From assembly GCA_036555515.1 (NCBI GenBank), contig DATBLC010000148.1, positions 1 to 64,000 on the forward strand: a stretch of DNA of 64,000 nt, in the 5' to 3' direction. The translations under genes and the position numbers were made by a program. The notes under the pieces were generated by a model that worked only from the letters and a program-made list of their open reading frames with translations, did no database searches and was not told where the DNA came from. The stretch is from DATACQ01 sp036555515. Lineage in GTDB: Bacteria > Desulfobacterota > Binatia > UBA9968. How positions within the stretch are numbered: the first letter of the stretch is position 1; every line of letters starts with the position of its first letter. Positions 16,402 to 25,847 of this stretch are shown one piece after another.

Positions 16402-18405
16402 ATGCTTACTCGACTCGTCATTCAACGAAGAGAGCCCTTCGCCGGCGGTCATGAATTTCCCATTACCGGCGCCTACGAAAAACTGGTTGGCAAAATCTAT
16501 GGCGAAGTCGATCCGAAGAACCGGCTCAACAAGCCAATCGTGAATATTGACAGGGCGCCCCGTAATCGCCGCGGCAGAGTCGAGTATGCAAGCGACTTGT
16601 GCATCTTGAAGCCGGTGGACATGGCGCGAGGAAACGGCAAGATATTCTTCGACGCCCCCAACCGGGGCGGCAAGCGCATTGTCGCGTTCTTGAACGACGC
16701 GCCGCAGAGCAATGACCCGACGACACTGAAAGACGCCGGTAACGGTTTTTTGATGCGCCAGGGCTACACCATTGTCTGGTGCGGCTGGCAAGGCGATCTT
16801 ATGCCCGTCAAAAATTGGCTGGTATTGAATGTGCCCGTTGCGACCAATAACGGCAAAGAGATTATCGGCCAAACCCGCACTGAAATCGTCGTCGACGAGA
16901 AAGGCGTCAAATCCCAGCCGCTCAGTGGCGATGAACGGGTGAAGAGCTATGAGGCCGCTACGCGGGACAAATCGAAGGCTTCTCTCACCGTTCGGGAAAA
17001 GTCCTACGGCGAGAGAATCCCGGTGCCGCCTTCGGAGTGGGAATATGCCGCCTGTGTCAAGGATTCGCGCTCCGGCGAAAAGAGCACCAAACGCAGCGGC
17101 AAGCATCTTTACCTGCACGCCGGCTTCAAGCCGGGCCATATCTACGAATTCGTTTATGCCGCGAAAAACCCCCCGGTGCTGGGTTTGGCATTCGCTGTTG
17201 TGCGTGATCTCGTTTCATTCCTACGCTACCAAGGGAAGGACTCAGCAGGCCGCCCCAATCCCTTGGTAACCGACGAGAAAACCACCGCCGTCCGATACGC
17301 GTACGGTTGGGGCCGCTCGCAGAGTGGCCGATTTCTTCGCGACCTCATATATCACGGCTTCAATGAAGACGAGTCGCATAGAAAAGTTTTCGATGCCATC
17401 GCGCCGCACGTGGCTGGTGGCGGGCGCATGTTTTTGAATTATGAGTTTGCCCGTCCGGTAACTTCCTCACAACAACATACCAACCAGCTCGACCCCGAAC
17501 TTTTCCCCCATGCTTACAACATTTTGAAAGACGCGCAAACCGGACGACGCGACGGCATTCTCAAGCGCCCGAAGACCGACCCGATAGTTTTCCATACGCA
17601 GACGTCGACCGAGTACTGGCAGAAGCGGGGCTGCCTGGCACATACCGACGGCAAAGGTCGCGACATCCCGCTGCCGGAAAATGTCCGGCTCTACGTCATC
17701 GCCAGCGCCCAGCACAATAGCCCCTTCGGTTCCGAAGCCGTCAAAGAGGATACCCAGCAGCGCATCAATCCGTTGCCCGCCGGCGATGTGCTGCGCGCGC
17801 TCATGGTCGCGATGGACCTGTGGATCAGTCAAGGAATTCCGCCGCCGCCGAGCCAGTATCCGACAGTTCGTGACGGAACTTTGGTTGAGCCGAATCCCAA
17901 GAGAGTGGAATTCCCCAGGATTCCCGGGGCGCGCTTTGCAGGATTACACAATCGACAACTATTTTTGGACTACGGACCGAAGATTGACCGAGGTCGCATC
18001 GACAGCCATCCACCAAAGCTTATAAGGGAGGGCGCGTACAAGATTCTCGTCCCCAAGGTCGACACTGACGGTAATGACCTCGCTGGCATCCGCCTGCCTG
18101 CCGTCAAGATCCCCATTGGCACGTATACCGGTTGGAATTTGCGCCCCCGCGGCCTCGCTGAAGATGAATTGTCGGGCTTGCTCGGATCGCATATACCGTT
18201 TGCCAAAACGCGATCGCAGCGCAAAAAAATCGGCGATGCGCGCCGGTCGCTCGCAGAGCGCTACGAAGATCAGGGGGACTATGTGCGGCAAGTGAGCCGC
18301 GCGGCGAGAACGCTGGTGGATGAGAGATTTTTGCTGCCAGAAGACGCCGAGCGGATTATCGCAGAAGCGGCAAAGGCGAAAATATTTTCGGGGAAATTAC
18401 CTTGA
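16402..18405 (+). CDS. Alpha/beta hydrolase domain-containing protein (large, Abhydrolase_10 type)
   Basis: A 667-residue protein resembling the large alpha/beta hydrolases found in uncultured proteobacteria. The nucleophile elbow is GWGRSQSGRFLRDL (Ser in GRSQSG). An N-terminal beta-rich segment of about 270 residues precedes the hydrolase core. A His near the end of the core (ASAQHNSPFG) may be catalytic. No signal peptide is evident. The start ATG at 16402 has only a weak ribosome site. The substrate is unknown; ester or lactone cleavage fits the fold. It is convergent with the binding-protein operon that ends at 18529. Confidence 0.82.
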   Translation: MLTRLVIQRREPFAGGHEFPITGAYEKLVGKIYGEVDPKNRLNKPIVNIDRAPRNRRGRVEYASDLCILKPVDMARGNGKIFFDAPNRGGKRIVAFLNDAPQSNDPTTLKDAGNGFLMRQGYTIVWCGWQGDLMPVKNWLVLNVPVATNNGKEIIGQTRTEIVVDEKGVKSQPLSGDERVKSYEAATRDKSKASLTVREKSYGERIPVPPSEWEYAACVKDSRSGEKSTKRSGKHLYLHAGFKPGHIYEFVYAAKNPPVLGLAFAVVRDLVSFLRYQGKDSAGRPNPLVTDEKTTAVRYAYGWGRSQSGRFLRDLIYHGFNEDESHRKVFDAIAPHVAGGGRMFLNYEFARPVTSSQQHTNQLDPELFPHAYNILKDAQTGRRDGILKRPKTDPIVFHTQTSTEYWQKRGCLAHTDGKGRDIPLPENVRLYVIASAQHNSPFGSEAVKEDTQQRINPLPAGDVLRALMVAMDLWISQGIPPPPSQYPTVRDGTLVEPNPKRVEFPRIPGARFAGLHNRQLFLDYGPKIDRGRIDSHPPKLIREGAYKILVPKVDTDGNDLAGIRLPAVKIPIGTYTGWNLRPRGLAEDELSGLLGSHIPFAKTRSQRKKIGDARRSLAERYEDQGDYVRQVSRAARTLVDERFLLPEDAERIIAEAAKAKIFSGKLP

Positions 18406-18433
18406 TACGAGTGAATCTAACTAACCCTGAAGG

Positions 18434-18480
18434 CCACGAAGGGTTCGGCTATTTTTACTCTTAAACTTCGTGAACTTCGG
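18434..18480. repeat. CCACGAAGGGTTCGG repeat, copy 1
   Basis: A 47-bp unit beginning CCACGAAGGGTTCGGCTATT and ending AAACTTCGTGAACTTCGG. A second copy in opposite orientation is at 24654-24702. It lies between two converging transcription units (16402-18405 and 21631-18529) and its CACGAAG/CTTCGTG ends can pair, so it could act as a weak terminator. Confidence 0.6.
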
Positions 18481-18528
18481 AATCTCTCTTTATTGCGTCC
18501 TTTTCGTTCTGCGCAAAAAGACTTCTCT

Positions 18529-19533
18529 CTACTTCCCTTCGTCGAGTTTTTTGATAAACCCGCCTTTTTCCAGCTCGGCGATGAAACTCGCGTCCACGAA
18601 CTCCTCCGGCTTGCGATTGCGGATCTCCGGCCGTGATTGTGCGACGTAGTCGTATGTGGCCTCCAACCCTTTCGTTATTGGATACGGGACGGAGATGAAA
18701 TCCTGCTTGTAGGTGTCGTAAGAATTTTCCAAGGTGTCCCGTTCGTTAATCTTCAACTGCTTGCTCAACACCTTGATGCTAAATTCCTTGTTGTGCTTTA
18801 AAAACGCGATGCCCTCCACATGGGCTCTGATCATGCGCATCACGGTATCCCGGTCTTCCACGATGCTTTTGCGCCGCGTGACCACGGACATCGATGGGTA
18901 GACTACTTCTTTTCTGGCATCGAATAGAACTCTGAATCCTTTACGTTCCGCCTGCACGTCGAAAGGGTAGGAGGCTTCCGTCGCGTCGACCGCGCCTGTG
19001 AAGAGCGCCTGGAGCCGATCCGGTGGCGTGCCGATGGAAAGCCATGTGACTTCCCGATTTGGATCCAAGCCGTTTTTGCGCAGGATATATTTGAAAAGGA
19101 AATCTCCCAGCGAGCCCAGGCTCGATGTCGCGATGCGCTTGCCTCTGAGATCTTCCGCTCTTTTGATGTCCGGCTTGACCAGCATCTTGGTTTGAACTCC
19201 CGGAACGGTATGAGCGACATTGACCAGGTCGGCGCCACTAAGATCCGCGAGCATCACGGTGGGCAGTGCAACCGGCGAAGCGAAAATACTGCCGCCCAGC
19301 AGAGCCGCCGAAGTCTGCCCCGAGCCGCGTAGGAGGATCAACTGTACATCAAGGCCGTGCTTTTCATAAATCTTTGCTTCCTTGGCGAGCCAGGGAATCC
19401 AGTTACCTGCGGAGAGGGACGTGACACCCCAGTTGATTTTTTTGAGAGGTCTGTCTTGTGCGGTACTAATCGAGTGGATTGAATCAATGGAAAGTAATAA
19501 CGCAACGACCAGAAAAGGCGGGGCCAATCTCAT
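18529..19533 (-). CDS. ABC-type substrate-binding protein (tandem paralogue A)
   Basis: A 334-residue periplasmic protein with signal peptide residues 1-25 (FLVVALLLSIDSIHSISTAQ). It is visibly a close paralogue of the next gene: both share KKINWGVTSLSA or KKISWGVTSLSA, NWIPWLAKEAKIYEK, KRIATSSLGSLGDFLFKYI and FISVPYPITKGLEATYDYVA-like stretches. The fold is the NMT1/SsuA type. It is the last gene of the minus-strand operon that starts with acetyl-CoA synthetase. The ligand is unknown. Confidence 0.87.
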   Translation of the reverse strand: MRLAPPFLVVALLLSIDSIHSISTAQDRPLKKINWGVTSLSAGNWIPWLAKEAKIYEKHGLDVQLILLRGSGQTSAALLGGSIFASPVALPTVMLADLSGADLVNVAHTVPGVQTKMLVKPDIKRAEDLRGKRIATSSLGSLGDFLFKYILRKNGLDPNREVTWLSIGTPPDRLQALFTGAVDATEASYPFDVQAERKGFRVLFDARKEVVYPSMSVVTRRKSIVEDRDTVMRMIRAHVEGIAFLKHNKEFSIKVLSKQLKINERDTLENSYDTYKQDFISVPYPITKGLEATYDYVAQSRPEIRNRKPEEFVDASFIAELEKGGFIKKLDEGK

Positions 19534-19577
19534 TATGAGCTTCTCAACCGGTAATGCCTTTGCCTGATGCCTTGTTG

Positions 19578-20576
19578 TTATTTCTGCCCATACAGCGTCT
19601 TGATAAAACCGCTCTTGTCCAACTCGGCGATCAAGCTGGGGTCCATGAACTCTTCGGGCTTTTTATTACGGATCTCCGGTCTTGTCTGGGCGACGTAATC
19701 GTAAGTCGCCTCCAGGCCCTTCATGATCGGATAGGGCACGGAAATGAAATCCTGCCTGAAAATTTCGTACGAACCTTCCAAGAGTTCCTGATCGTTGGTT
19801 CTTAGATACTTGCTCAGCACTTTCATGCTGAATTCTTTGTGCGTTTTGAGATACGCGATGCCTTCGACGTGGGATTTGAGCATGCGCATCACCGTATCGC
19901 GATCTTCCTGAACAGTCTTGCGCCGGGTCACTACAGACATCGAAGGATAGACCACCTCTTTCCTGGCATCCCAGAGAACCCGATAACCCAACCGCTGCGC
20001 CTGAACATCAGTGGGGTAGGACAGATCCGCGGCGTCTACCCGTCCCGATGCCAGAGCCTGGAGCCGCTCCGGCGGCGTTCCGATGGACAGCCAAACCACG
20101 TCGCGAATTGGGTCCATGCCGTTTTTGCGAATGATATACTTAAACAGAAAGTCGCCCAGAGAGCCCAAGCTCGACGTCGCGATTCTTTTCCCCTTGATAT
20201 CTTCGGGTCTTTTAATTTCCTGCTTGACCAGCAGTTTGCTCTGAACCCCGGGCACCGTGTGAGCGATGTTCACCAGATCGGCGCCGCCGAGATTCGCCAT
20301 CATCACTTGCGGAACCGCAACCGGAGCAGCAAACAGACTGCCGCCAAGAATCGCCGTCGACGTTTGGCCCGAACCTTTAACTAAGATCAGCTCGACATCG
20401 AGTCCGTTCTTCTCGTAAATTTTCGCTTCCTTGGCGAGCCACGGAATCCAATTGGACGCAGACAACGAGGTCACGCCCCAACTGATCTTTTTGAGCGACT
20501 TGTTTTGCGCCCCGGCGCAACCGAGCCACAGCGCGGTGATGATAATTGTCGCAGAAATAATTCGAAATCTGGTCAT
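19578..20576 (-). CDS. ABC-type substrate-binding protein (tandem paralogue B)
   Basis: A 332-residue protein from the ATG at 20576, which follows GAGGAG; an open frame extends upstream to 20621 but lacks such a site. The signal region IIITALWLGCAGAQ has a Cys that could make it a lipoprotein, although the lipobox is imperfect. It is near-identical in layout to the downstream gene (residue-by-residue alignment without large gaps is possible by eye), so recent tandem duplication is likely. Ligand unknown. Confidence 0.87.
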   Translation of the reverse strand: MTRFRIISATIIITALWLGCAGAQNKSLKKISWGVTSLSASNWIPWLAKEAKIYEKNGLDVELILVKGSGQTSTAILGGSLFAAPVAVPQVMMANLGGADLVNIAHTVPGVQSKLLVKQEIKRPEDIKGKRIATSSLGSLGDFLFKYIIRKNGMDPIRDVVWLSIGTPPERLQALASGRVDAADLSYPTDVQAQRLGYRVLWDARKEVVYPSMSVVTRRKTVQEDRDTVMRMLKSHVEGIAYLKTHKEFSMKVLSKYLRTNDQELLEGSYEIFRQDFISVPYPIMKGLEATYDYVAQTRPEIRNKKPEEFMDPSLIAELDKSGFIKTLYGQK

Positions 20577-20617
20577 GAATTTCTCCTCAGGCTCGGCGGT
20601 CGAAATCGCTAAGCTGG

Positions 20618-21631
20618 TCACTTCGAGCTTGTCAATGCTTTCACAAATCCGGTTGCTTCGATTTTTTTTAGATAACTGTTGTCGTAAAATTCGTCCGGGC
20701 TCGCCGTCGCCGCCTTCGGTTGCCCGCTGGCAAGAAACTGCAATACCGATTTCACGCCCGCGGGAGTGCCATAGGGCATAACCGGCATTAACTCCGCATA
20801 GTACTCGTAACCTTCCTCGGCGCGCCCTCGGTCGTTGAGTTTCATGAACTTCATGAGGCCGGAAATGGTTTTTTCCTTTTGCGTCCTAAAAAAGTGCAGC
20901 GACTCGACAAAACCCTTGAGAAAATTCTCCACGAGCACGGGATGACCTTTGATGTACGCCACCATGCCTGCAATAGAATTTCCCGCATACTCGATATCGG
21001 TTTTTCTGAGATCGATCAATTCGCGGAAGCCCAACTGCCGGGCCATGCCGGTAAAGGGCGGGGTAAGAACCGTGGCCGACACCGAGCCGCGCTGCAAGGC
21101 GTTCAACCGCCCCTGCTGGCTGTCTCCGACGGAAACAAAGATAACGTCTTTACCCGGCTCCATTCCCGATCTGCGCAGATACAGACGCAGCGCGCTATCG
21201 GCGGAGGCGCCCGGCCGCGTGCCTGTGACAATCTTGCCCTTCAGATCCTGCGCGGTTTTTATCTCCGGCGCGGCGAAAAGCGTGTAGTCGAGTTTGTTCG
21301 ACTGCACGGAGAGCATTGTAATATCCATGCCCCCCAGCCGCGCGCTGATGGTGGCCGTCGATCCGGCGGCGAGAAGCTGCACCGAATTTGACGTAACGGC
21401 GGCCAGTGAATTCATGCCGCCGCCCATGTAAATGGGTTCGACATCGACGCCATGCTTAGAGAAGAGCCCCGCCTGCTGGCCGATGGGAATCACGCTGGCG
21501 CTGACGGAAATCGAACCCAGCGCCACGCGAACTTTTTCGCCCTGCTGAGCATCGCCGCGATGCGGACTCGAGAGGGCAAGAAGCGCGACCGTAAAGGCGA
21601 ATATGATATTTCCGCTCTTACTCTTCCTCAT
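20618..21631 (-). CDS. ABC-type substrate-binding protein, NMT1/SsuA-like
   Basis: A 337-residue periplasmic protein more distant from the tandem pair downstream. Signal peptide residues 1-28 end at HRGDAQQ. Family marks are ASVIPIGQQAGLFSKHGVDV, MNSLAAVTSNSVQLLAAGS and DLKGKIVTGTRPGAS. Its start overlaps the end of the acetyl-CoA synthetase gene by 14 nt, and its stop is 42 bp from the next binding-protein gene, so all four are probably one transcript. Confidence 0.87.
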   Translation of the reverse strand: MRKSKSGNIIFAFTVALLALSSPHRGDAQQGEKVRVALGSISVSASVIPIGQQAGLFSKHGVDVEPIYMGGGMNSLAAVTSNSVQLLAAGSTATISARLGGMDITMLSVQSNKLDYTLFAAPEIKTAQDLKGKIVTGTRPGASADSALRLYLRRSGMEPGKDVIFVSVGDSQQGRLNALQRGSVSATVLTPPFTGMARQLGFRELIDLRKTDIEYAGNSIAGMVAYIKGHPVLVENFLKGFVESLHFFRTQKEKTISGLMKFMKLNDRGRAEEGYEYYAELMPVMPYGTPAGVKSVLQFLASGQPKAATASPDEFYDNSYLKKIEATGFVKALTSSK

Positions 21632-23564
21632 ACTGTTCTTTCAACTGCGCCACCACCGCAGGATCGGCCAGCGTCGTCGTGTCGCCCATCGCGCGTCCAT
21701 CAGCGATGTCGCGCAACAAGCGGCGCATGATTTTTCCGCTGCGCGTCTTGGGCAACTCAGCCGCGAAGTAAATCTCATCCGGTCTTGCGATGGGTCCGAT
21801 TTTCTTCGCAACGTGACCTTTGAGTTCGTCCACGAGCCCTGCGGCGCCGTCCACGCCCATTTTGAGCGACACGAAGGCACAGATCGCCTGTCCTTTGATG
21901 TCATGGGCCTTGCCGATTACGGCCGCTTCCGCGACGCTCGAGTGATCCACCAGCGCGCTTTCCACTTCCATAGTGCTAATGCGATGTCCGGCGACGTTCA
22001 TGACATCGTCAACGCGGCCCAGTAACCAGTAGTAGCCGTCTTTGTCTCGCTTGCAGCCGTCGCCGGCGAAATACTTCCCGGGAAATCGGCTCCAGTAGGT
22101 TTGCACGTAACGGTCCGGGTCGCCGTAGATCGTTCGCATCATTGCCGGCCACGGCTTCGTCAAAACCAGATACCCGCCGCCGCCCTTGGGAACGGATTTA
22201 CCCTGTTCGTCGACGACGTCAGCTTCGATGCCGGGAAATGGCATGGTTGCGGAACCGGGTTTCAACTTAGTGATAGCGGGCAACGGGGTAATGAGCGGAT
22301 GCCCGGTTTCCGTCTGCCACCAGGTATCCATCACTGGGCAGCGCCCGCCGCCGATATACCTGTGATACCACACCCAGGCTTCGGGATTGATCGGCTCGCC
22401 GACGGTGCCGAGCAGTCTAAGGCTCTTTAAATTGTGTTTGCCCGGATACTCCGTGCCCCAGCGCATAAAAGTGCGGATGGCCGTCGGCGCCGTGTGAAAA
22501 ATCGTCACACCGTATTTTTCAACGATGCGCCATAGACGATCGCGGTCAGGCCAGTCGGGCGTGCCTTCGTAAATGACCTGGGTCACGCCGTTGGCCATTG
22601 GTCCATAGACGATATGGGTATGGCCGGTCACCCAGCCGATGTCGGCGGCGCACCAGAAGACATCGTCTTCCTTCATGTCGAAGATCCACTTGTTGGAGAG
22701 GGCGACGCCGGTCAGATAGCCACCGGTGGTATGAACGATGCCTTTCGGTTTGCCGGTGGTGCCGCTGGTGTAAAGCAGAAAAAGTATGTCCTCGCTATCC
22801 ATCTTTTCCGGCTCGCACCACTGCGGCGCGTCGGCCATCAGCTCATGCCACCAGTGGTCTCTGCCCTGTTTCATCTGCGCGCCGGCTTCGGCGCCGACGC
22901 GATTGACGACGACGACATTTTGAATGGACGGCGCATCCGTCAATGCTTCGTCGGAGTTTTTCTTGAGCTGCACGATGGAGCCGCGGCGGTAGCCGCCGTC
23001 GGCGGTGATCAGAATTTTTGCTTGCGCGTCGTTAATGCGGTCGCGCAGCGCTTCGGCGCTGAAGCCGCCGAACACCACGCTGTGCGGCGCGCCGATGCGG
23101 TTGCAGGCGTGCATCGCAATCACCAGCTCGGGGATCATGCCCATATAGAGGCAGACGCGGTCGCCCTTCTTCACGCCGAGTTTCTTCAATACATTGGCGA
23201 ATTTATTCACCTCGCGCCAAACGTCTCGGTAGGTCAATACGCGTTCGTCGCCCGGCTCGCCTTCCCAAATGATCGCGGCCTTGTTTTTACGTCCGCTGTT
23301 GACGTGGCGGTCCAGACAATTATAGGAAACATTCAGCTTGCCGCCAACGAACCATTTGGCCCAGGGAGTTTTCCACTCCAGGACCTTCGTCCACGGCTTG
23401 AACCAGTGCAGCTCCTTGGCGGCCTTCGCCCAAAACGCTTGCGGGTTTTTGCGCGCGGCGTTGAAGGTGCCCGCGCTTTTCATGTTGGCGGACTTTTTAA
23501 ACTCTTTAGGCGGCGGAAAGTTTCGTTTCTCGTCTAACAGAACCTCAATCGCTTTGTCGGCCAT
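21618..23564 (-). CDS. acsA: Acetyl-CoA synthetase (acetate--CoA ligase, AMP-forming)
   Basis: A 648-residue enzyme converting acetate, ATP and CoA to acetyl-CoA via acetyl-AMP. The ATG at 23564 follows a GGAGGGAGGG stretch. Adenylation motifs are clear: YTSGTTGKPKGIVH, GTVGEPINPEAW, TWWQTETGHPLITPLP, GRVDDVMNVAGHRIST, and LPKTRSGKIMRR containing the Lys that is acetylated in this family. Length is normal. It heads an operon with three binding proteins. A DUF4212/symporter pair of the kind linked to acetate or lactate uptake lies at 62 kb. Confidence 0.95.
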   Translation of the reverse strand: MADKAIEVLLDEKRNFPPPKEFKKSANMKSAGTFNAARKNPQAFWAKAAKELHWFKPWTKVLEWKTPWAKWFVGGKLNVSYNCLDRHVNSGRKNKAAIIWEGEPGDERVLTYRDVWREVNKFANVLKKLGVKKGDRVCLYMGMIPELVIAMHACNRIGAPHSVVFGGFSAEALRDRINDAQAKILITADGGYRRGSIVQLKKNSDEALTDAPSIQNVVVVNRVGAEAGAQMKQGRDHWWHELMADAPQWCEPEKMDSEDILFLLYTSGTTGKPKGIVHTTGGYLTGVALSNKWIFDMKEDDVFWCAADIGWVTGHTHIVYGPMANGVTQVIYEGTPDWPDRDRLWRIVEKYGVTIFHTAPTAIRTFMRWGTEYPGKHNLKSLRLLGTVGEPINPEAWVWYHRYIGGGRCPVMDTWWQTETGHPLITPLPAITKLKPGSATMPFPGIEADVVDEQGKSVPKGGGGYLVLTKPWPAMMRTIYGDPDRYVQTYWSRFPGKYFAGDGCKRDKDGYYWLLGRVDDVMNVAGHRISTMEVESALVDHSSVAEAAVIGKAHDIKGQAICAFVSLKMGVDGAAGLVDELKGHVAKKIGPIARPDEIYFAAELPKTRSGKIMRRLLRDIADGRAMGDTTTLADPAVVAQLKEQYEEE

Positions 23565-23834
23565 GCTACGCCCTCCCTCCGGAAAACTTTTCAACAGTGT
23601 GCGAAAATCGCTCGGATTTTATTTGACCCAGACCGGGATGGCAAGAGCCAGAGCGGCGCCGGCGGCGCTCCCCGAAAGGCGCGCGAGGAGTCCAGTGTGT
23701 CCCAGTCCGGGGGGTTCGAGATCAGTGCTGGACCCTGGATCCCAAAACTCTGGACAGCGACAAATCGTTTGACGGCGATTTGATCTCTGCGGTAGGGAAA
23801 CGCTGATACTCTCGCGTCGCTGAAGGAGGAAGGT

Positions 23835-24575
23835 ATGAGCAAACTTGCCATCGTAACGGGGGCCTCATCGGGCATCGGTAGAGCAATCGTTGAGCGCTTC
23901 GCCAAAGAAGACGCCTCATCGATTATACTGGATATCGATGAATCCGGAGGAAATAACGTTGCCGCCGAGATTCAACAACGGGGGAAACAGGCGATATTCA
24001 TGCGTTTGGATGTGACTAACGAACGCGACGTCCTATCGGTCTTCGAAAAAATCAAATCTAGTTATGGCTGCATTGATATACTGGTCAACGTCGCCGGCGG
24101 TAGCATGCACCGGCATCCAGTCGAGGAATTCCCACTGGCGCACTGGCAGGCGGTCATTGACGTGAATCTAACCTCGACGTTTCTCTGCTGCCGCGCGGTG
24201 ATGGGGCTGATGAAAGCCCAAAAGGGCGGCGCCATCGTCAACATTTCTTCCGACATCGGTTTCAGCGGCGACGCCAACCGCTCCGCCTACGCAGCGGCCA
24301 AAGCGGGAATTCTCGGCCTGACGAGAACCCTGGCGCTGGAGCTCGCGCCCTTCGGCGTCCGCGCCAACGCAGTGGCACCGGGTCGCATCGCCACTCCGCG
24401 CGTTCGCGCCCACTATACCGACGCCGAGTGGGAAGCCGCCGCGAGAAGAATTCCCCTCGGCCATGCCGGCGAACCGGAGGACGTGGCTGAAACGGTAGCC
24501 TTCCTCGTGAGCGACGCCGCTAAACACTTTACAGGGCAGACGCTTCACGTTAACGGCGGCAGGATCATGACGTAG
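23835..24575 (+). CDS. SDR family oxidoreductase (FabG-like)
   Basis: A 246-residue classical short-chain dehydrogenase. Cofactor motif TGASSGIGRA lies at residues 8-17, the NAG motif is NVAGGS, catalytic Ser is in VNISSD, and the YxxxK pair is in YAAAKAG. The C-terminus GQTLHVNGGRIMT is typical of the FabG subgroup. The start follows AAGGAGGAAGGT, a strong site. It is divergent from acsA. The substrate is unknown; a role in oxidising a hydroxy intermediate fits the region. Confidence 0.92.
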   Translation: MSKLAIVTGASSGIGRAIVERFAKEDASSIILDIDESGGNNVAAEIQQRGKQAIFMRLDVTNERDVLSVFEKIKSSYGCIDILVNVAGGSMHRHPVEEFPLAHWQAVIDVNLTSTFLCCRAVMGLMKAQKGGAIVNISSDIGFSGDANRSAYAAAKAGILGLTRTLALELAPFGVRANAVAPGRIATPRVRAHYTDAEWEAAARRIPLGHAGEPEDVAETVAFLVSDAAKHFTGQTLHVNGGRIMT

Positions 24576-24653
24576 ATCGCAGCGGTCGTCACGGCGGTCA
24601 AAGAAGACATTTAACCGCAGAGAACGTAATGCGCGCGAAGAAGAGGGGACTCA

Positions 24654-24702
24654 CCACGAAGGACACGAAGTTTAAGGGTCAAAATATCCGAACCCTTCGT
24701 GG
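24654..24702. repeat. CCACGAAGGGTTCGG repeat, copy 2 (inverted)
   Basis: A 49-bp unit, in reverse orientation to that at 18434-18480, bounded by CCACGAAGG and CCTTCGTGG. The remainder of the 24576-24791 gap includes an ACCGCAGAGAACG phrase of the common intergenic type and no gene. Confidence 0.6.
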
Positions 24703-24791
24703 TGCGACCGTATTGTCTTGTCAATTCAAAAACTTGGAGTCGGGAAACCAGAAAATTTGCGGGGTTCAACCGCGTCGTTGCGCGTAGATTT

Positions 24792-25847
24792 TCAACGGTC
24801 GGGCAGCGGGTCGGGACCGGTGATTTTCTTGAATAGCGTCACAACTTCCGGATCCCGCGGCGCTTCCTTGACGATGTGCTGAAGCTCCTCGGCCATTACG
24901 GGAGTCGCGTCCTCCCCTGTTGCTTTCCGGTACGCTCCGAGAAACTCCGGATCTTTAAACGTCTTGCGCATCGCTTCGCGCAGAATCTCAGTCTGTGGAC
25001 TGGGCGTGGTGGGCGGCAGTATCAAAGTGGAACCGGTCAAGCGCAGCGTGCGCTGCAGGCTCAGCAGCTTGCGTTCTTTTTCGGACTTGGCAAACGACTC
25101 GATTTCCGGCAGGTGGGTGAAGCGGGGATGGCGATTTCCCTTGGGCGTTTCCAGGACGGCGTGGAAATCCGCGAGTCCTTTTTCCAACAATTCTGGTGTG
25201 CGCTGCATTACCGAGCCGGCCAGATGGGATCTGCCATCGACTTCGCCTCGCTGGAGCGCAATGTCGATCTCCGGGCCGGAATAGCCGACGACGAATTTCG
25301 GTTCTTTTAGGCCGATGAGAAGCGCGAAAATCCGCCCCGTGTTGTAGATCTGGTGGCCCACTGCCTGGGCGCCGATTCTGATGCCCGGAGCCGAGCGTAA
25401 CTTATCGATGGTTGACAGACCAAGTTCCTTGCGGGTCAAGAAAACATGCTGGGTGGAGCTGTCCGGCGCGCCCAGATAGATAAATCTGTCGATGTTATAC
25501 AGCACCCCGGACTCGCCCAGGATCGCCGCCGAAACGAGCGTGGTTCCCGTGCTTCCAATGGTTAAGCCGTCGGGCCGGACCGTACGATAGAGATGGTTGG
25601 CGGCCTTGCGTCCCCCGCCGCCCGGCATGTACTCCGTAACGATCGTTGGATTTCCCGGAATGTATTTCTGAAGAGACGGCGCAAGGGCTTTGACCCGCAA
25701 ATCCGCCGTGCCGCCGGCGTCGGTACTTACCAGGATCGTCACCGTCTTGCCTTGGTAGTAAGGGGATTGAGAATGGAGCGGAACGCTCGAGGCAGGAATC
25801 AGAATGACCACCATCGCCAGTCCGCTCAACAGGATTTTCCAATTCAT
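24792..25847 (-). CDS. Tripartite tricarboxylate transporter binding protein (TctC/BUG family)
   Basis: A 351-residue periplasmic protein with signal peptide residues 1-27 (LAMVVILIPASSVPLHSQ). BUG-family features are YYQGKTVTILVSTDAGGTAD near the N-terminus, GNPTIVTEYMPGGGGRKAANHLY, and RPDGLTIGS. BUG proteins bind carboxylates or nicotinamide-like ligands for TctAB permeases or for sensing. No tctA or tctB is in the window, so it too is an orphan binding protein. The ATG at 25847 follows GGAGGGATCCCCG. Confidence 0.9.
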   Translation of the reverse strand: MNWKILLSGLAMVVILIPASSVPLHSQSPYYQGKTVTILVSTDAGGTADLRVKALAPSLQKYIPGNPTIVTEYMPGGGGRKAANHLYRTVRPDGLTIGSTGTTLVSAAILGESGVLYNIDRFIYLGAPDSSTQHVFLTRKELGLSTIDKLRSAPGIRIGAQAVGHQIYNTGRIFALLIGLKEPKFVVGYSGPEIDIALQRGEVDGRSHLAGSVMQRTPELLEKGLADFHAVLETPKGNRHPRFTHLPEIESFAKSEKERKLLSLQRTLRLTGSTLILPPTTPSPQTEILREAMRKTFKDPEFLGAYRKATGEDATPVMAEELQHIVKEAPRDPEVVTLFKKITGPDPLPDR

